This document shows positions 8,552 to 15,921 of a stretch of DNA of 64,000 nt, piece by piece. The stretch is from Amycolatopsis jejuensis (GTDB lineage Bacteria; Actinomycetota; Actinomycetes; Mycobacteriales; Pseudonocardiaceae), in contig NZ_JNYZ01000008.1 of assembly GCF_000717335.1 (NCBI RefSeq), forward strand, positions 124,001-188,000. The letters are read 5' to 3'. Position numbers and translations under genes: made by a program. How positions within the stretch are numbered: the first letter of the stretch is position 1; the number at the start of each line of letters is the position of its first letter. Below the pieces are notes generated by a model. The model saw only the letters and a program-made list of their open reading frames with translations, had not been told where the DNA came from and searched no databases.

Positions 8552-9244
8552 TCAGAGGTCCTCGGGATCCCGCGTAGCCAACGCGCCATTCAGCAACGCG
8601 TCAAAAGCCCACTGCGCACGCCCCGCCGCGGAACCCGCCACCAATGTGCGGCCCAGGCGCGCGATCGTCGGGTACTCCCCCGCGGAGATGGCGTCGATTT
8701 CCTCGATCAGGGTTTCGTGCTGGCGGTGGGCGTTCGGCATTGTCGCGCGGGTGCCGTTTTCCACAGCCGACGCGGTGGCCATCAGGAACAGCTGGTCCAT
8801 CGCCAGCGCGGCGCCGTAGTCCGACAGGCCGCCCTCGACCAGGAGGCCGAGGGCGGCGTCGACGACGCGCAGGTAATGCGGCCCGCTCAGTCGCGTGACC
8901 AGGGCGACCCGCGCCAGGCTCGGTTGCTCGAACAGCACGGCGCGGTACGAGTCCATCAGCGCGCGGAGCCGTTCGCGCCAGTCGGCGGGGCCTTCGGCGG
9001 CGGCGAGGTCGACCTCGCCGAGGAAATCGTCCAGGACTGCGGCGTGGAGTTCTTCGATGTCGCTGACGTAGACGTACAACGACGCCGCGCCGGTGTCGAG
9101 TTCCTGCGCCAGGCGGCGCATGGTGAGCTTGTCCAGGCCCGCGGTCCGGGTGATCCCGACCGCCGCGGTCACGATCCCCTCGCGCGACAGCGCCGGTTTC
9201 GCCGGTCGTTCCCGCCGGCTGACCGGGGCTTTCCTGGGGCTCAT
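8552..9244 (-). CDS. TetR-family transcriptional regulator
   Basis: The protein has 230 residues. After a basic N-terminal tail, a TetR helix-turn-helix is clear: 'IVTAAVGITRTAGLDKLTMR', then 'LAQELDTGAASLYVYVSDIE' (about residues 24-65). The rest is a helical ligand-binding domain. The ATG at 9244, with GGAGTGAGG upstream, is preferred over a start 18 codons earlier. It lies 73 bp downstream of the VOC gene on the same strand, so it may be the last gene of the efflux/amidohydrolase operon. It is the best candidate to bind the ACGAAC/GTTCGT dyads in front of the efflux gene; that is an inference. Confidence 0.88.
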   Translation of the reverse strand: MSPRKAPVSRRERPAKPALSREGIVTAAVGITRTAGLDKLTMRRLAQELDTGAASLYVYVSDIEELHAAVLDDFLGEVDLAAAEGPADWRERLRALMDSYRAVLFEQPSLARVALVTRLSGPHYLRVVDAALGLLVEGGLSDYGAALAMDQLFLMATASAVENGTRATMPNAHRQHETLIEEIDAISAGEYPTIARLGRTLVAGSAAGRAQWAFDALLNGALATRDPEDL

Positions 9245-9317
9245 GACCTCACTCCGTCGGCTCGTCTCCGGCACCGTGCCCAGGTGCCTCCGCTGCAAGT
9301 TACCTCAGCGGACCCGA

Positions 9318-10184
9318 TCAGTGCGAAGCCGTGAACCGCAGCGCGTTGCCGGACGGGTCGTGGACGGTCAGCACGTCCCCCGCCGGCTCGGACGGCCAGT
9401 CGGCAACCTGCAGGCGCTGGGCGAGTGCCTCGACGTCCTCCGCCGAGGGCAGCACGAGGTTGACGCCGAGCAGGCGCGCGCTGTCGTCCGGCGCGGGTGC
9501 GCTGTCCTCGGTCGCGAACCGGTTGGTGAGCACGATCATGCTGCGGAAATCACCCGGGCCGACGCCGAGGAACGTCCTGCCCATCCGCGCGCCGACCTCG
9601 AAGCCGAGCAGTTCGCAGTAGAACGGTTCGGTTTCCGCCAGCTCCGCGTCGGTCACCTTGAGCTGGACGTGCCCGAGCTCGGTGCCCGCCGCGAGCCCGT
9701 CGAACGGCTGCCCTGCCTCGGGGCTGTCGGTGAGATCGGCCAGTTCCAGCGGGTCGGCAATGAGCGCGGGCAGCCCGTCCGCCCACGGCCACTCCGCACG
9801 CGGCCGCGGCGCGGTGATCTCGACCGTGTGCCCGTCCGGATCCACGACATAGCAGGATTCCGACACCTCGTGGTCGATCAGCTTGCCCTCACCGGGCAGC
9901 CCGAGGTAATGCCGGACGAACCGCGCCAGATCCGACCGCTCCGGCACCTGCGGCGCCACATGGCTCAACCCGGCGCTCGACTCGGGCGCCGGCCGCGCCC
10001 CGGGTACCTCGTGCAGCACGACGAGCGTCCGGCCGGAAATGCCGAACCTCGCTTGGTTCCCGTCCCGGCCGATCAGGTCGAAACCGAGGGATCCGGTGTA
10101 GTATTCCTCACTTCGAACGAGGTCGCCGACGGTCATTTCCACCGAGCCGAGAACGATCTTTTCACTGATCCGGAAGTCATTCAT
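9318..10184 (-). CDS. Two-domain VOC-family protein (extradiol dioxygenase/glyoxalase-like)
   Basis: The 288 residues fold as two vicinal-oxygen-chelate domains: 'SVEMTVGDLVRSEEYYTGSL' opens the first and 'LGHVQLKVTDAELAETEPFY' the second. The size and order match CatE-type catechol-2,3-dioxygenase-like proteins. Domain 1 keeps a His (LSHVA) and Glu (HTVEITA) but has Ser where the first His is usual. Domain 2 keeps the first His (GHVQL) but has Asn and Arg where the second His and the Glu would be. Metal binding may therefore be altered. AGGTGG precedes the ATG. It sits 15 bp after the flavin reductase gene. Ring cleavage or binding of a toxic compound are both possible. Confidence 0.82.
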   Translation of the reverse strand: MNDFRISEKIVLGSVEMTVGDLVRSEEYYTGSLGFDLIGRDGNQARFGISGRTLVVLHEVPGARPAPESSAGLSHVAPQVPERSDLARFVRHYLGLPGEGKLIDHEVSESCYVVDPDGHTVEITAPRPRAEWPWADGLPALIADPLELADLTDSPEAGQPFDGLAAGTELGHVQLKVTDAELAETEPFYCELLGFEVGARMGRTFLGVGPGDFRSMIVLTNRFATEDSAPAPDDSARLLGVNLVLPSAEDVEALAQRLQVADWPSEPAGDVLTVHDPSGNALRFTASH

Positions 10185-10199
10185 TTTCTACCACCTTTG

Positions 10200-10751
10200 C
10201 TATTTTCCGTCTGCCAGCGCGCGGCTCCAGGACACGAGCTGAGCCAGGGTTTCCTGTAATTGCGCTTCCTGCTGCGCACCCGGTTTCCCGTGCTCGTCGA
10301 GATCGGTGAACAGCCGGATCGGCGTTGTGGCCGACACCGTCGCGACGCGCAGCGCAGCCAGCACTTGACGGAGCTGTTCGACCGCGCGGATACCGCCGTC
10401 GACGCCGTAGCTCACGAAACCCGCGGCCTTTCCGGACCATTCGTCGAAAAGCTGGTCGATCCCGTTCTTCAGCGCGGCCGGGATGCCGTGGTTGTATTCC
10501 GCGGTGACGAAGAGGTAGCCGTCGTGCGGGGAAATTGCGTCGGCCCAGCGTTGTACCGCGGGCGGCATTACGGCACGGCGCATCGGCGGCATCGGGTCGT
10601 CGTAAAGCGGAAGGTCGTATTCGGCGAGGTCGACGACGGTGAATTCGGCGTCGTCGCGGGAATTCGCGATCCGGTGGGCCCAGGCGGCGATGTCCGCGCC
10701 TTTGCGGCCGGTGCGGGTAGTGCCGATCACGAGGGCGATGCGGGGATTCAC
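10200..10751 (-). CDS. NAD(P)H-dependent FMN reductase-like flavoprotein
   Basis: This 183-residue flavodoxin-like reductase starts 'MNPRIALVIGTTRTGRKG', the FMN phosphate loop of the NADPH-dependent FMN reductase family. It has 'VTAEYNHGIPAALKNGID' (about 82-99), the family's (P)EYN loop, and later 'FVSYGVDGG'. It reduces FMN or quinones with NAD(P)H. The GTG at 10751 overlaps the stop of the upstream alpha/beta hydrolase gene as GTGA and has GGAG just before it, so longer frames are rejected. In this operon it could supply reduced flavin or detoxify quinones made from an aromatic substrate. Confidence 0.88.
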   Translation of the reverse strand: MNPRIALVIGTTRTGRKGADIAAWAHRIANSRDDAEFTVVDLAEYDLPLYDDPMPPMRRAVMPPAVQRWADAISPHDGYLFVTAEYNHGIPAALKNGIDQLFDEWSGKAAGFVSYGVDGGIRAVEQLRQVLAALRVATVSATTPIRLFTDLDEHGKPGAQQEAQLQETLAQLVSWSRALADGK

Positions 10752-11467
10752 GGGGTCTCCGGGGAGTTGCCGGCGAGCAGCCGGTCGAGGATGGCGAAGG
10801 ACTCGGCGGGGTGGTCGCGCAGCGGCAGGTGGCCGCCGCCGGGGATGAGGTGGAACGAGGCGTCCGGGATCGCGGCCGCGTAAGCGCGGCCGAACTCCGG
10901 GGTGACCACGGAATCGTGCTCGCCCCAGAGGAAATGGACCGGAATCCGCACCCGGCCGAGGCTGCGCAGGAGCAGTGGGTCGGACATTTCCCCGCCGGTG
11001 TAGGCGCGGAGTGCGGCGGCCGATGCGGGCGGCGGACCGCCACCGGGCGGCCCGCCACCGGGCGGCCCGGCCGGAGGCCGCAAGCGGTGGCCGGGAATCC
11101 GTGGCCCGACCGCGTCGGCCAGCACCAGCCGGGAAATCCGCTGTCCCCGGTCGCGGACTGCCAGCTCGGCCGCGACCCAGCCGCCGAACGAGGCGCCCAC
11201 GACGGTGACGCCGGCCAGGTCGAGGTCGTCGAGGAGGTCTCGGTACAGGTCGGCCAGCGCGTTCACGCCGGTGAACCACTCGGGCCGGGCGGTGCCCTCC
11301 CAGCCGGGGTGGACCGGGATCACGACGCGGTACCGCGCGGCGTAATGCTCGGCCACCGGCGCGACGCTGGCCGGACCGGCCATCCCGTGCAGGACGAGCA
11401 GCGGCGGGCCGGTTCCGGTGTCGGTCAGCTGAACGCTGAGCTCGGGGTGTGGGGTGAAAGTGGCCAT
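10748..11467 (-). CDS. Alpha/beta-fold hydrolase
   Basis: The protein has 239 residues. The oxyanion segment 'LLVLHGMAGP' (about 23-32), nucleophile elbow GASFGG, acid segment 'LWGEHDSVVTPE' and 'IPGGGHLPL' with the catalytic His give a complete Ser-Asp-His hydrolase. The cap region contains a Pro/Gly run 'PAGPPGGGPPGGGPPP' caused by an in-frame short tandem duplication at about 11036-11076. The gene is 30 bp downstream of the amidohydrolase gene. It overlaps the flavin reductase start. Ester, lactone or C-C (meta-cleavage) hydrolysis is possible. Confidence 0.87.
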   Translation of the reverse strand: MATFTPHPELSVQLTDTGTGPPLLVLHGMAGPASVAPVAEHYAARYRVVIPVHPGWEGTARPEWFTGVNALADLYRDLLDDLDLAGVTVVGASFGGWVAAELAVRDRGQRISRLVLADAVGPRIPGHRLRPPAGPPGGGPPGGGPPPASAAALRAYTGGEMSDPLLLRSLGRVRIPVHFLWGEHDSVVTPEFGRAYAAAIPDASFHLIPGGGHLPLRDHPAESFAILDRLLAGNSPETP

Positions 11468-11497
11468 CTCGGCGAAAACCGTTCTGTAGTAGGAAAA

Positions 11498-12706
11498 TCA
11501 GGCGGCATGACGAGTTCCGCGCCGCCAGATCGCCGTGACCGAAAGGCTGTCGGAAATCGTCGTGAAGGGGTCGCCGTCCATGAGCAGGAGGTCAGCGCGC
11601 AGGCCGGGGGCGATGCGCCCGCGGTCGGTGAGGCCGAAACACCGCGCGGGCGTGGCGGTCGCGGCGGTGAAAGCGGCCGACGGGCTCAGCCCGGCTTCCG
11701 TGAGCAACGCGAGTTCGTGGTGCACGCTCGCCCCGTGCGCAACCCCGCCGTGGGACGGCACCGGAATCGACGCGTCGGTACCCGCCAGCAGGTCGACCCC
11801 GGCGGCGTGCAGCGCGGCCACGCTGTCGAGGACGTGCTGGAAAACGCCCTGCGGGTAGGCGTTGAACGACCCGCGGAGGGTGTCGAGCCACGGCTCCGAG
11901 AGCCTGCTCGCGACGCGCGGATCGTCGGCCAGCGCGGCAGCGTGGTACCCCATCAGCGAGGCGCTGACCACCAGGCACGGCGCGACGAACACGCCGGCCT
12001 CGACCAGCGCCGACACGATCCGCTCGTCCGCACGCTGGTCCACGAAAAGGTGCGCGAGGCCGTCGACTCCGGCATCGATGGCCTGCCGCGTCGCTTCGAG
12101 GGTGATCGCGTGGGCGATGACCTTCTTGCCGAGCCGGTGGGCTTCGTCGACGCCGGCTTTCACCGCGGCGGGGTCGATCAGCGGGAGGCCGGGGTGCCCC
12201 ATGACAGTGCCTTCTTCGATCATCACCTTGAGGTAGTCGGCGCCCTGCTCGACGAAGGTGTTGACGTGCGCGACGGCGTCGTCCGGGGTGGTCACGTGCG
12301 GCATCGTCCAGCCGCCCTCGCCGGGGCCGTGCTCGCCGAGGTCGTGCATGAGCTCGCTCGGGTGGCCGCCGTCGGACATCAGGGCCAGCAGCGAGGATCG
12401 GACGTCGGCGAGCGAATCGTCATCGTCGATTTCCTTGCGCTGCTGCCTGGTCCAGTAGCCCTGCATTTCCAGTTCGGTGGTGACGCCGAACTTGAGCGCG
12501 TCGCGCAGGCCGTCGATCGAGGTGTGCACGTGCGCGTCGATCAGGCCGGGCACGAGGGTCGCGCCGTTCGCGTCGAAGACCTCCTCGCCGGCCGCCGGGG
12601 TTTCGCCCACGGCGGCGATGCGCTGATGTTCGAGGGTGACCGTGCGGGCGTCGAGGAACTTCTCGCCGTCGAAGACACGGGCGTTGACGATGTGCCTTTT
12701 CATCAT
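11498..12706 (-). CDS. Amidohydrolase (COG1228 type)
   Basis: This 402-residue metal-dependent amidohydrolase carries 'GLIDAHVHTS' (about residues 54-63), 'YLKVMIEEG' with the likely bridging lysine, 'IAHAITLEA', 'LAHLFVD' and 'AGTDASIPVP' with the final Asp. It overlaps the efflux gene stop by 4 bp; the first ATG (12706) or the second (12703) may be used, both downstream of GTGGAG. It is the second of four related amidohydrolases in the window. Here it is coupled to an exporter rather than an importer, so detoxification of an amide-type compound is as likely as nutrition. Confidence 0.87.
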   Translation of the reverse strand: MMKRHIVNARVFDGEKFLDARTVTLEHQRIAAVGETPAAGEEVFDANGATLVPGLIDAHVHTSIDGLRDALKFGVTTELEMQGYWTRQQRKEIDDDDSLADVRSSLLALMSDGGHPSELMHDLGEHGPGEGGWTMPHVTTPDDAVAHVNTFVEQGADYLKVMIEEGTVMGHPGLPLIDPAAVKAGVDEAHRLGKKVIAHAITLEATRQAIDAGVDGLAHLFVDQRADERIVSALVEAGVFVAPCLVVSASLMGYHAAALADDPRVASRLSEPWLDTLRGSFNAYPQGVFQHVLDSVAALHAAGVDLLAGTDASIPVPSHGGVAHGASVHHELALLTEAGLSPSAAFTAATATPARCFGLTDRGRIAPGLRADLLLMDGDPFTTISDSLSVTAIWRRGTRHAA

Positions 12707-14205
12707 TTCTCCACAGGGGTTTCGGCGGGGGTGGCCCCGCGCAACGGGACTTCCTCCACGAAAATGGCGGCAAGCAGCGCGGCGAGCGCCAGACAGCCGC
12801 CGGTGAGGAAGATCAGGTGGGTCGCGTGGGCCACCGAGGGCACGTCCTCGCCGCCGGACACGCTGGCGGTGAACAGGGACGCGAAAATCGCGATCCCGAG
12901 CGACCCGCCGAGGTTGCGGAAGAGGTTCGTGGCGGCCGAGGCCGCCCCGATGTCACGCAGCTGCACGGCGTTCTGGGCGATCGTGTTCGCCATCTGCAGG
13001 CAGAATCCGGTCCCGGCGCCGACCACGGCCATCCAGATCGCGGTGACCGGGCGCGAGGTCGTCGTGTCCATTGTGGACAGCAGGAGCATCCCACCGGCGA
13101 GACAGGCGGCGCCGACGACGGGGAACACCTTGTAACGGCCGGTCGCGGACATGACCTTGCCCGCGATATTCGAGGTGACCAGCGACGCGACGAGCATCGG
13201 GAGCAGCAGCAACCCCGAGTTGACCGCCGACGCGCCCTGCACCACCTGCTGGTACAGCGGCAGGTACAGGGTGGCGCCGAAACTCGCGACCCCGGCCACG
13301 ACGAGGAGTACCGCGGACAGCGGGAAGTTGCGGTGGCCGGTGTAGATCCGCAGTGGCATGAGAGGTTCGGCGGCACGGCGCTGGACCACGATGAACCCGG
13401 CGAGGAGCGCGACCGCGAGCACTCCGAGCCCGACGATCTGCCACGAGCCCCACGCGTAGGTGCTGCCCGCCCAGGTCGCGGCCATCACGAAAGCCGAGAT
13501 GGCGCCGGTGAGCAGGACGATGCCGGTCCAGTCGATCGAGGCCCGGCCGGCGCGCTTCACCGGCGGGATCTTCAGCAGCACCGCACACCACGCGATGCAG
13601 ACGAGCCCGACCGGCACGTTGAGGTAGAACGCCCACCGCCACCCGAGATGACCGGTGACCAGCCCGCCGACGAGCGGCCCGCCGAGCTGCCCGGCCGCCG
13701 TCACCGCGGCGACCATGCCCTGGTAACGCCCCCGTTCCCGCGGCGGGACGAGCACCCCGATGAGCGCGAAGGCCCCGGCCCCGAGCCCGCCCGCGCCGAG
13801 CCCCTGAACGACCCGGAACGCGATGAGCGCCCCCATCGACGTCGCCATCCCGCACGCCACGGACGCGATCAGGAACAGGACGATCGAGAGAAGGAAAACG
13901 CGCTTGCGGTCGAAGAGATCGCCGAGCTTGCCCCAGAGCGGAGTGGAGCAGGCGGTGGCGAGCGTGTACCCGGTGACGACCCAGGACATGGAGTCGAGAC
14001 CACCGAGCTCACGCACTACGGAGGGCATGGCGGTACCGACGATGAGCGCGTCGAGCAGGGCGAGCAGGAGAGCGAGCAGGACGCCGAAGAGAACCCAGCG
14101 GACGTTGCGGGGGACGGGTTGTCCCGGGCCGGTTTCTTCGGGCGCTCCCGCGTCGCCTGCCGATCCGCTGGCTGATTCGCTGGCCGATCCGGACACAGCC
14201 GACAT
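12703..14205 (-). CDS. MFS drug-efflux transporter, DHA2 (14-TM, EmrB/QacA) type
   Basis: About 500 residues with 14 predicted membrane helices. Family motifs are 'LLALLDALIVGTAMPSV' in TM1, 'WVVTGYTLATACSTPLWGKL' (motif D1 and A region), 'GDLFDRKRV' and 'LGAGGLGAGAFALIGVLVPP' (motif C-like). It is a proton-driven exporter in the cytoplasmic membrane. The start is ATG 14205 or in-frame GTG 14214; AGGGGAG lies 12 and 3 bp upstream of these respectively, so the ATG is slightly favoured. It is the first gene of a six-gene operon and follows paired operator-like dyads. Substrate unknown. Confidence 0.9.
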   Translation of the reverse strand: MSAVSGSASESASGSAGDAGAPEETGPGQPVPRNVRWVLFGVLLALLLALLDALIVGTAMPSVVRELGGLDSMSWVVTGYTLATACSTPLWGKLGDLFDRKRVFLLSIVLFLIASVACGMATSMGALIAFRVVQGLGAGGLGAGAFALIGVLVPPRERGRYQGMVAAVTAAGQLGGPLVGGLVTGHLGWRWAFYLNVPVGLVCIAWCAVLLKIPPVKRAGRASIDWTGIVLLTGAISAFVMAATWAGSTYAWGSWQIVGLGVLAVALLAGFIVVQRRAAEPLMPLRIYTGHRNFPLSAVLLVVAGVASFGATLYLPLYQQVVQGASAVNSGLLLLPMLVASLVTSNIAGKVMSATGRYKVFPVVGAACLAGGMLLLSTMDTTTSRPVTAIWMAVVGAGTGFCLQMANTIAQNAVQLRDIGAASAATNLFRNLGGSLGIAIFASLFTASVSGGEDVPSVAHATHLIFLTGGCLALAALLAAIFVEEVPLRGATPAETPVEK

Positions 14206-14264
14206 GCCGATCACCCACTCCCCTGTCCGCCTTGCTGCCGGGTGGCACTTATGGGGTCAGCATA

Positions 14265-14292
14265 ACGAACATGTTCGTGACGAACCAGTTCG
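14265..14292. promoter_or_regulatory. Paired operator-like dyads in front of the efflux gene
   Basis: A perfect 14-bp palindrome ACGAACATGTTCGT (14265-14278) is followed by a second dyad CGAAC-CA-GTTCG (14281-14292). Their centres are 15 bp apart and the half-site (CGAAC) is shared. They lie about 60-90 bp upstream of the efflux start; a TATGCT hexamer on the minus strand next to them could be the -10 box. This is the usual layout of a TetR operator pair. Confidence 0.65.
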
Positions 14293-15018
14293 GGATGGGT
14301 GGCAGGTTCCGCCGGGGGTGGAAGGGGAGGCGGTGACGGGCGGGGATGGGGAGGTCAGAGGGGGTTTGGGAGTGGCCCGGAATCTTGGAGAGGGGGTTGG
14401 AGTGGCCTGCTGTCGGAACGTCGGGGAGCGGCCGGGGGGTCGGGGAGGTCCGGGGGGCGCGAGGTTGGGAGGTCGAGGAGCGGCCGGGGGGAGGTCGAGA
14501 GGTCGAGGAGCGGCCGGGGGGCGGTTGGACGGTTGGGAAGTCGGGAAGTCGGGAAGACGGGAAGACGGGAAGACGGGAAGACGGGAAGACGGGAGAACGG
14601 AGGTTGGAAGTCGGGTGGTTAGGAGGTTGGGAGGTACTGCGCTTCGGGGCGGACCGGGGCCGGGGTGCGACCGGCGCCGCCAACCAGGACTGGGAACGCC
14701 CGGGACGGCCGGGGGCCCGGGCAGGAGGGTCGGCCCGGGCGGGAATGCCGTTCATCGCCGGATCCCGCTCGGCGCAAAGCTGCGCTGCTCCGGGCTCGGA
14801 CCGTTCGTAAGTGGCGTTCGCACGGCGTTACCCGGGCAGATTCCGCACGGTGGGGCAGGCTCGGGTCGGCGCGGCACAAGTCGGCTCGGATCGGATCGGG
14901 CACGGCGAGACGTCCGGCATCGGCAAGGGCGGGACCGTCTCCGGTCCCAGGAAACCGAACCGGCGCATCCCGCCGGACCGAGCGCGGCCGGAAGCGCCGC
15001 AGCCCGGCAAAGCCCCCG
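14293..15018. other. Gene-free spacer of about 725 bp
   Basis: No convincing gene is visible. Frames through it are Pro/Arg/Gly-rich products of simple repeats. It contains GC-skewed direct repeats (GAGGTCGAGGAGCGGCCGGG twice at about 14467-14517) and the 9-bp array listed separately. The right half (14650-15018) is plain GC-rich DNA downstream of the MBL gene. Confidence 0.6.
14536..14600. repeat. 9-bp tandem array GGGAAGACG
   Basis: About seven head-to-tail copies of GGGAAG(A/T)CG occur; the first two carry GTC and the last five GAC. The array is purine-rich on the plus strand. It is flanked on the left by longer imperfect GAGGTCG/CCGGGG repeats. Non-coding and intergenic; it may form a polypurine structure. 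Length variation between strains would be expected. Confidence 0.85.
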
Positions 15019-15888
15019 CTACACCTCGAGCACCATCAAATCCTCCGCGAACACCAGCTCTCCCCCGAAGTTTTCCTTTACCTGGACCGCGATCCGGGCC
15101 CTCGTGGGTTCGTCGCCGTCGTCCAGCAGGTGGTGGTTCAGGATCAGCCGGTGGGCACCCGCGGCGGCGGCGGTGCGGCCTACGGTCAGTGCGTCCGAGT
15201 GGACGTGCGTTGCCGGGCGGGACGGGTCGGCGATCACGGCGCCCTCGTGGATCAGTGCGTCCACCCCCGTGGCTACCGAAGCCACCTCGTCCGACGGGGC
15301 GGTGTCGCCGGAGAAGGCGACGCTTCGGCCGTCCGACTCGATTCGGTACGACAAAGATCCCAGGATCGGCTCGCAGTGGTGGGCACCCGCCACCGTGAGG
15401 TGGCAGTCGGCGATCTCCACGGTCTCGCCGGGGGCCAGGTCGCGGGTGATCGGCCGCGGGAACGGGCCCGGGCCGTCCGGCAGGATGCTGCGGTACCCGA
15501 ATTCCAGGCGCGACTCGATGTCGTGGCGGGCCAGGCCGTCCGGGCCGAAGAGGCGGTCCAGCAGCTCCTCGGTGCCGGACGGGCCGAAAATCGTCAGTGG
15601 CGCGGGCAGCGGAATCCCCTCCCCGGCGCGGTACAGGCTTTCCTCCCACCGGCCCATCACCAGGGTCCACAGATCACTGACATGGTCCCAATGGTGGTGG
15701 GTCAGCAGCACCGCATCGAGCGCGCTCAGCAGGTTTCCCGATTCGTGGAACCGTTTCGCCACGCCCGGCCCGCAGTCGACCAGCAGGTTCGCCGACGGCG
15801 ACGACACCAGGGTGCCACTGCCCGCCCGCCCGGCGTCGAGGCTGCGCAGCGGCACGGAGGTGCCCAGAACGGTGAGACGCACTGCCAT
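15019..15888 (-). CDS. MBL-fold hydrolase, RNase Z-like
   Basis: The protein has 289 residues. The N-terminal 'MAVRLTVLGTSVPLRS' and 'LLVDCGPGVAKRF' resemble RNase Z/phosphodiesterase-type MBL proteins. The zinc motif is THHHWDH (about 63-69), with later ligands in 'VAGAHHCEPILG', 'VAFSGDTAPSDE' and 'LILNHHLLDD'. AGGAG precedes the ATG by 6 bp. It is the last gene of transport module A, 33 bp after the substrate-binding protein gene. An annotation as tRNA-processing RNase Z is unlikely given its operon; a hydrolase of imported material is more plausible. Confidence 0.85.
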   Translation of the reverse strand: MAVRLTVLGTSVPLRSLDAGRAGSGTLVSSPSANLLVDCGPGVAKRFHESGNLLSALDAVLLTHHHWDHVSDLWTLVMGRWEESLYRAGEGIPLPAPLTIFGPSGTEELLDRLFGPDGLARHDIESRLEFGYRSILPDGPGPFPRPITRDLAPGETVEIADCHLTVAGAHHCEPILGSLSYRIESDGRSVAFSGDTAPSDEVASVATGVDALIHEGAVIADPSRPATHVHSDALTVGRTAAAAGAHRLILNHHLLDDGDEPTRARIAVQVKENFGGELVFAEDLMVLEV

Positions 15889-15921
15889 TCGATCTCCTTC
15901 GAGAAAAGTGTCCGCAAGCCG

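Noticed and set aside
6676..8577. A 633-codon plus-strand frame covering hyuA, LysR and the repeat array
   Set aside because: It is antisense or out of frame to clear genes and then runs through the 59-bp repeats, which are not in a three-base period. The product is Arg/Pro-rich without a domain.
10200..11279. Long minus-strand frame fusing extra sequence to the flavin reductase
   Set aside because: The added N-terminal part is antiparallel-frame Arg-rich noise over the alpha/beta hydrolase gene; the GTG at 10751 with GTGA coupling is the true start.
14249..14755. A 168-codon Pro/Ser-rich minus-strand frame
   Set aside because: Its sequence is the translation of simple DNA repeats, it has no ribosome site and it overlaps the operator dyads of the efflux gene.
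15019..15888. MBL protein considered as housekeeping RNase Z
   Set aside because: The zinc motif THHHWDH departs from the usual HxHxDH of RNase Z, and the gene closes a transporter operon. A catabolic hydrolase is more likely.
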